Positions 60,156 through 64,000 of a DNA stretch of 64,000 nucleotides are shown piece after piece. The position numbers were made by a program, and so were the translations under genes. Origin of the DNA: Branchiostoma floridae (Eukaryota; Chordata; Leptocardii; Amphioxiformes; Branchiostomatidae); contig NC_049996.1 of assembly GCF_000003815.2 (NCBI RefSeq), positions 11,574,856 to 11,638,855 on the forward strand, in the 5' to 3' direction. The notes under the pieces are model-generated. The model searched no databases, was not told the DNA's origin, and worked only from the letters and a program-made list of their open reading frames with translations. Every line of letters starts with the position of its first letter. Position 1 is the first letter of the stretch.

Positions 60156-60493
60156 TTTAAATACAAGAGAGATCTGGTAGTTCTACGAAGAAAACTTTTA
60201 GAATTCCTTTTCCCAAACTCCCACAAGAAGATGCATGCACTCATCCATCTTCCTTCATCCAAGGCCACAGATGTTGATCTACTTTTCCCTGATAAGCAAG
60301 GGCCATTAGGTTGACTGAAAACGGCTTAATGACTTGGATAAAACCACTATCAATACCAATGGCTTGGAGGTGTTCATTAGAGATGGCCTGTTTATAAAAC
60401 CTATTTGCTTCCAAGTCCTAACATTTGTGCCATTTCACTTTTTTTTTCAGACCATGTACCAGCAGTTAAAACAAGAGTTTGGATAACTGCATA

Positions 60494-60708
60494 ACGCTAG
60501 TTCACCTTTATCCGTAGGGTAACCTATATCCGTTGTTTATCAAAACAGCGCATTTAGGGATATCAAGTCGATGGACAGTGGTTTCAAATTGTAACATTTT
60601 CAAAATATAGCAGTTTGAACTCACATTTCATCGGAATGATAGCCCTAAATGCCCTTATTTTGAAAAGAACGAATATAGGTTACCCTACGGTTAAAGGTGA
60701 ACTAGCGT
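60494..60708. mobile_element. MITE with ~40-base inverted ends and TA duplication
   Basis: The left end ACGCTAGTTCACCTTTATCC continues GTAGGGTAACCTATATCCG. The right end is its complement with about two mismatches (GAATATAGGTTACCC, then ACCTTT-type complement, then CTAGCGT). TA lies outside both ends (60492-60493 and 60709-60710). The 215-base element is non-coding and young by arm similarity. Confidence 0.9.
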
Positions 60709-60714
60709 TAACTC

Positions 60715-62510
60715 CATAAAACATTTTCATCATGCACATCACTTTCATATTTACATAATTATATACATGGTTATGTCACTCACACACACTCACTCTCCGA
60801 TTTAATGTCCATCTTTCAATATCTTACACATGTCCAATTACCTTGTTCCTTTTTTACATCATTACATATAAATGAACAAGGTTTTCAAATTCGCAAATTT
60901 GGATCAGCATGACTTGAGAGAAAACATAACATGTATAAGTATAACAAAAGTTGCAAAATTGAAAGTTATCTATAATGTCAGTATATAACAGAAAGAAAGG
61001 ATGGTTTCCTTCTTTACAAGGTTGGTGTCCATTGCCATCTCCAAAAAAAGCGTTAACTGACGTTGCAATCCCTCACCATCTTTCCTCTTTATCAGGCTTA
61101 TACGGTTCATAAACTAAACACAATTATCATCTTACCAGCCCCAACTACAACCTACCCCGCCCCTAAATCTTCTTGCAATCACAAACAGCTACAAAATCTC
61201 TTAATCTGGAAACTGTATCAGGACTACAGCAATTATGATTTGTCTTTGATAAAAAGATAGTAGAAAGTGATAAAGGCAGTTTTACTGTGCGGAAGAGAAC
61301 TGGCAAGAACTTTCAGAAGTACCTCTGTTCTTGGGAGATTTCTTCCCATCTTGTTGGAAAGTTCTTCCTGATTTGGCACAGCTGAACACAGTAGTCCCTG
61401 ATCACAGATTATCGACACCTTAAGGCCTCAAAAGACATTTAGGAAAATGCACTGGGGGCTACAAAAACTAATATCTGTTGCTGTAGAAAGTCAGAACATT
61501 TACTGGTAGGGCTTTTTACCGACTTTTAACATGCTCCAAGGCACTTTGTTGTTTCACTCACTAATTTACTGAGTTGTACTGTTACTTGTATGAAGGGTAA
61601 AAAGATAAGTAAGGAATCTAAAAAATAACATTCTATGAATATATGATGAGGATGAAAAGTTAGGTCATTGGTTAACATGATGGAATTGTACAAAATGTAT
61701 TTGAAATTTTTTCTGCAAAACAACGTTAACCTTTACCTAAAATCTCAGTCGGTATTCTGTAGGAAAGCATGGACTATATAAAAGTGATAGAGAAAAATAT
61801 GGTACAATGTACCTGTGTATTCTATGTATTTCCAGCATTTTCTTGTATAACATGCCATTTAAGAAATCTCAGACAGTGGCGAATATATGATCATGAGTGG
61901 GGAATAGAAAACTTTCTTTTCTGTATGAATCTAAAGGGACTATAATGAGCGAAGAATAGGTCAAAGTAATATCACTGTAGCCTCTTACATCCAAAGATGA
62001 ATCTAAAATAACAGATATTGCTTTGACATTTCAATGACATTCTGTGGATGAATCCTCAGTGACTCTGCATCAGTTACCTTATATCATTACTACAACTTCT
62101 GAATGCTGGGAACTATCATTAAATGTTGAAAAATGATGGCCACGTCAGAAAGAGAGGCAGTAAATCAAAGATCTCATATGTTCGTTGAATATCTTGAGTC
62201 CTTCTTTATCGTAATAAAGTTGTCACTAATTCTGTCCGATAGTAGATGCATTTTTCTCATGCAACTTTGGACCTAGGCCAAGCTAACCTTCCACTCTGTC
62301 CATGCCCCTAAATTCAAATTGGGGGGCCAAGTTCACTTTCCATCACCTTCCATCCAGGTGAAATAACTTTGCTCTGTTTGAACACACACCAGGACAAACA
62401 TACAAACCAAAAACAAAACCTCCATTTTTACAAAGGTAATAAGTGCAATAAGAGTAACACATCAAATCTGAGAACTTCAGAGAAGGGCAAACATAAAATC
62501 AAGTTTGTGC
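60715..62510. other. Unassigned non-coding DNA
   Basis: Unique AT-rich DNA. A TATATAAAAG at 61776 has no partner elements. No gene supported. Confidence 0.5.
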
Positions 62511-62516
62511 ACCTTC

Positions 62517-62854
62517 AGGTGGTATCTCACTGCACATGGGGCACCAGTGCGGCACTGCGGGGTTCGTTCACTGAGGCACTGAGTTTTGTGTAACGCAAAC
62601 TCCGCTATCCTGAGCTGGTAGGCTCCTCCCCACGCGGCAATGTAGGACAGGCCTGAGAAGCGCGATTAAATCAGGCTAACTGCGGCACTGTTGTGTCACT
62701 TTTCCTGATTTTTTTTATAATTTAGTTATTGCATTATGACTTAGTAGACAACAAAATACACAAAATGTAAGAAAATTTGTTCTTTATCTCTGACATTCTT
62801 CGAACCCCGCAGTGCCACACAAGTGCCCCAAGTGCTGTGAGAAGATACCACCTT
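62517..62854. mobile_element. MITE with ~45-base inverted ends
   Basis: AGGTGGTATCTCACTGC...GCACTGCGGGGTTCG at the left faces CGAACCCCGCAGTGC...GCTGTGAGAAGATACCACCT at the right. The 338-base element has no coding capacity. No clean target duplication is visible. Internally, GTGCGGCACTGCGG and CTGCGGCACTG words recur. Confidence 0.88.
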
Positions 62855-64000
62855 TACTAAGGAATGGGGGAACTTTTGCGCTATTTCTATCGCTTTTCTT
62901 CCTGCGTAACCCTGCTGTATTCCCTACCAATCACCTGGTGCCAGACGCCAGTCCTAATTGCTAACTGCCTAAGGGTCAGTTGTTTTATGGAAATCGCTGT
63001 AGTCCTTACAAATTCCACTATGGGATATTAGATTGGAGCAGGGAGATTTAGCGGATAAAGCACACGGAAGATAAGAGGAACATTAATGGCACATCTGTAG
63101 CTGCCGATTGAAGGACGCCAGGGGCGAAACACGCCAACACATCCGTACTGGTATTCCACACCAATCGCAACACTATCACTATTTTATTGCACGTATACAT
63201 CACTCTCCGTAGTGCCGCAACTTTTACCTTGAGAAAAAGAAAATGTTTGACCTAAACAATGTGGGGGAGGGGAAAATGTTTTATGGTTGTCATAAGGTGG
63301 ATGTGAGATAAGAAATCACATCATCCCCAAATCCTTCCTGAAGGCTCCCTAGACAGACGGTATGTCTGTCTCCTTGTTCCTGTCTCTACAATCGGAATAA
63401 TTTTATCCAACATTCTAGGAGAAAAAGTACATGAAGTTTTGAAATAATTCATCATTTACCAAGTTTTACCACATTTGTGGATGGATAGATATAACAGGTG
63501 ATATAACAGGTGACTATCACCTTTTCATCATCATGTTTTACCATGCACCCAATATATTTCACAAACATAAACTATCAGATCTCGATCAGTCCACTCCTAA
63601 CATCTGTGATGTTCACAAACCAAGCTAAGACAGTTTACAAGTTACATCTCAAGACACTTTGAGACAATAGATAAGGAATTGAAATATTGTTGCACATAAA
63701 GGAGGAAGCTTCACCTAATCTAGATAATGATGAAACAGAAAATAGAAGGAAGGGAAAATTGTATGAACAGAACTTTCCATCTCTAATATCAAACCTAGTA
63801 TGATAGGTATATAGGCAAGGTATTTAACTTCTATTCAACATTTAACTTCTAATGTTCAAGTCTTCACTGTGCTGTGCCATTATTCCCTGTAGGTGCTATA
63901 ATGCCTGCATCCATTAAGAGGCTCTGATGTCCCCATCAAATGGGCCATTTCAAATCATGTCAGTGATATCTAAGTGTGTAATGTCAACTGAAGTATCTAT
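62855..64000. other. Unassigned non-coding DNA, first part more complex
   Basis: Between 62880 and 63230 the sequence is complex, with TTTTATGGAAAT and GGGATATTAGATT words, and may be regulatory. The rest is AT-rich. A small tandem GATATAACAGGT lies at about 63488. No gene supported. Confidence 0.45.

Overview
The window is animal nuclear DNA with no identifiable protein-coding gene. It is AT-rich. It carries microsatellites, minisatellites, many short inverted-repeat (MITE-type) elements, SINE and LINE scraps, and no long open reading frame outside simple or tandem repeats. The many ACATGTA-type palindromes, the repeat families and a splice-site-bearing minisatellite make me favour amphioxus (Branchiostoma). 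This is a judgement from memory of repeat style, not from a marker gene. The window is probably intergenic or inside a very large intron. Several 200-400 base blocks of complex sequence with balanced base composition look like candidate cis-regulatory elements.

Layout. Positions 1-14.9 kb hold unique DNA, a TG microsatellite, two MITEs (4715-4868 and 9843-10060), a canonical-looking CRE/CCAAT/TATA promoter (8643-8730) and a homeodomain-site-rich block (10.56-10.96 kb). Positions 14932-21684 form one unusual composite element. A 110-base end repeat (A) carries a CCAAT/TATA core promoter. It is followed by a possible first coding exon, about 2 kb of 64-70 base minisatellite, a degenerate tail, and a 70-base end repeat (B). 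A second A begins at the very next base, and a second B closes a 324-base unit. The order is A1-body-B1/A2-B2. Minisatellite units can form small hairpins whose arms vary mostly in ways that keep plus-strand pairing, and they also carry splice-donor-like motifs.

Positions 22671-27104 are a 4.4 kb DNA transposon with inverted repeats of about 327 bases and an exact 10-base flanking duplication. No transposase is recognisable in it. Positions 27-42 kb are unique DNA with a large GATG-type tetranucleotide array (31.1-31.7 kb), dispersed repeats and tRNA-derived SINE scraps. Positions 42-64 kb hold more MITEs (42644, 47297, 60494 and 62517), a 16-base minisatellite, an RFX-type palindrome (49375), a dead LINE 3' end (58797-59126) and more candidate regulatory blocks.

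No genes can be seen working together. The most coherent functional hypothesis is that the A1 promoter drives a plus-strand transcript through the hairpin-rich array of the 14.9-21.7 kb element.
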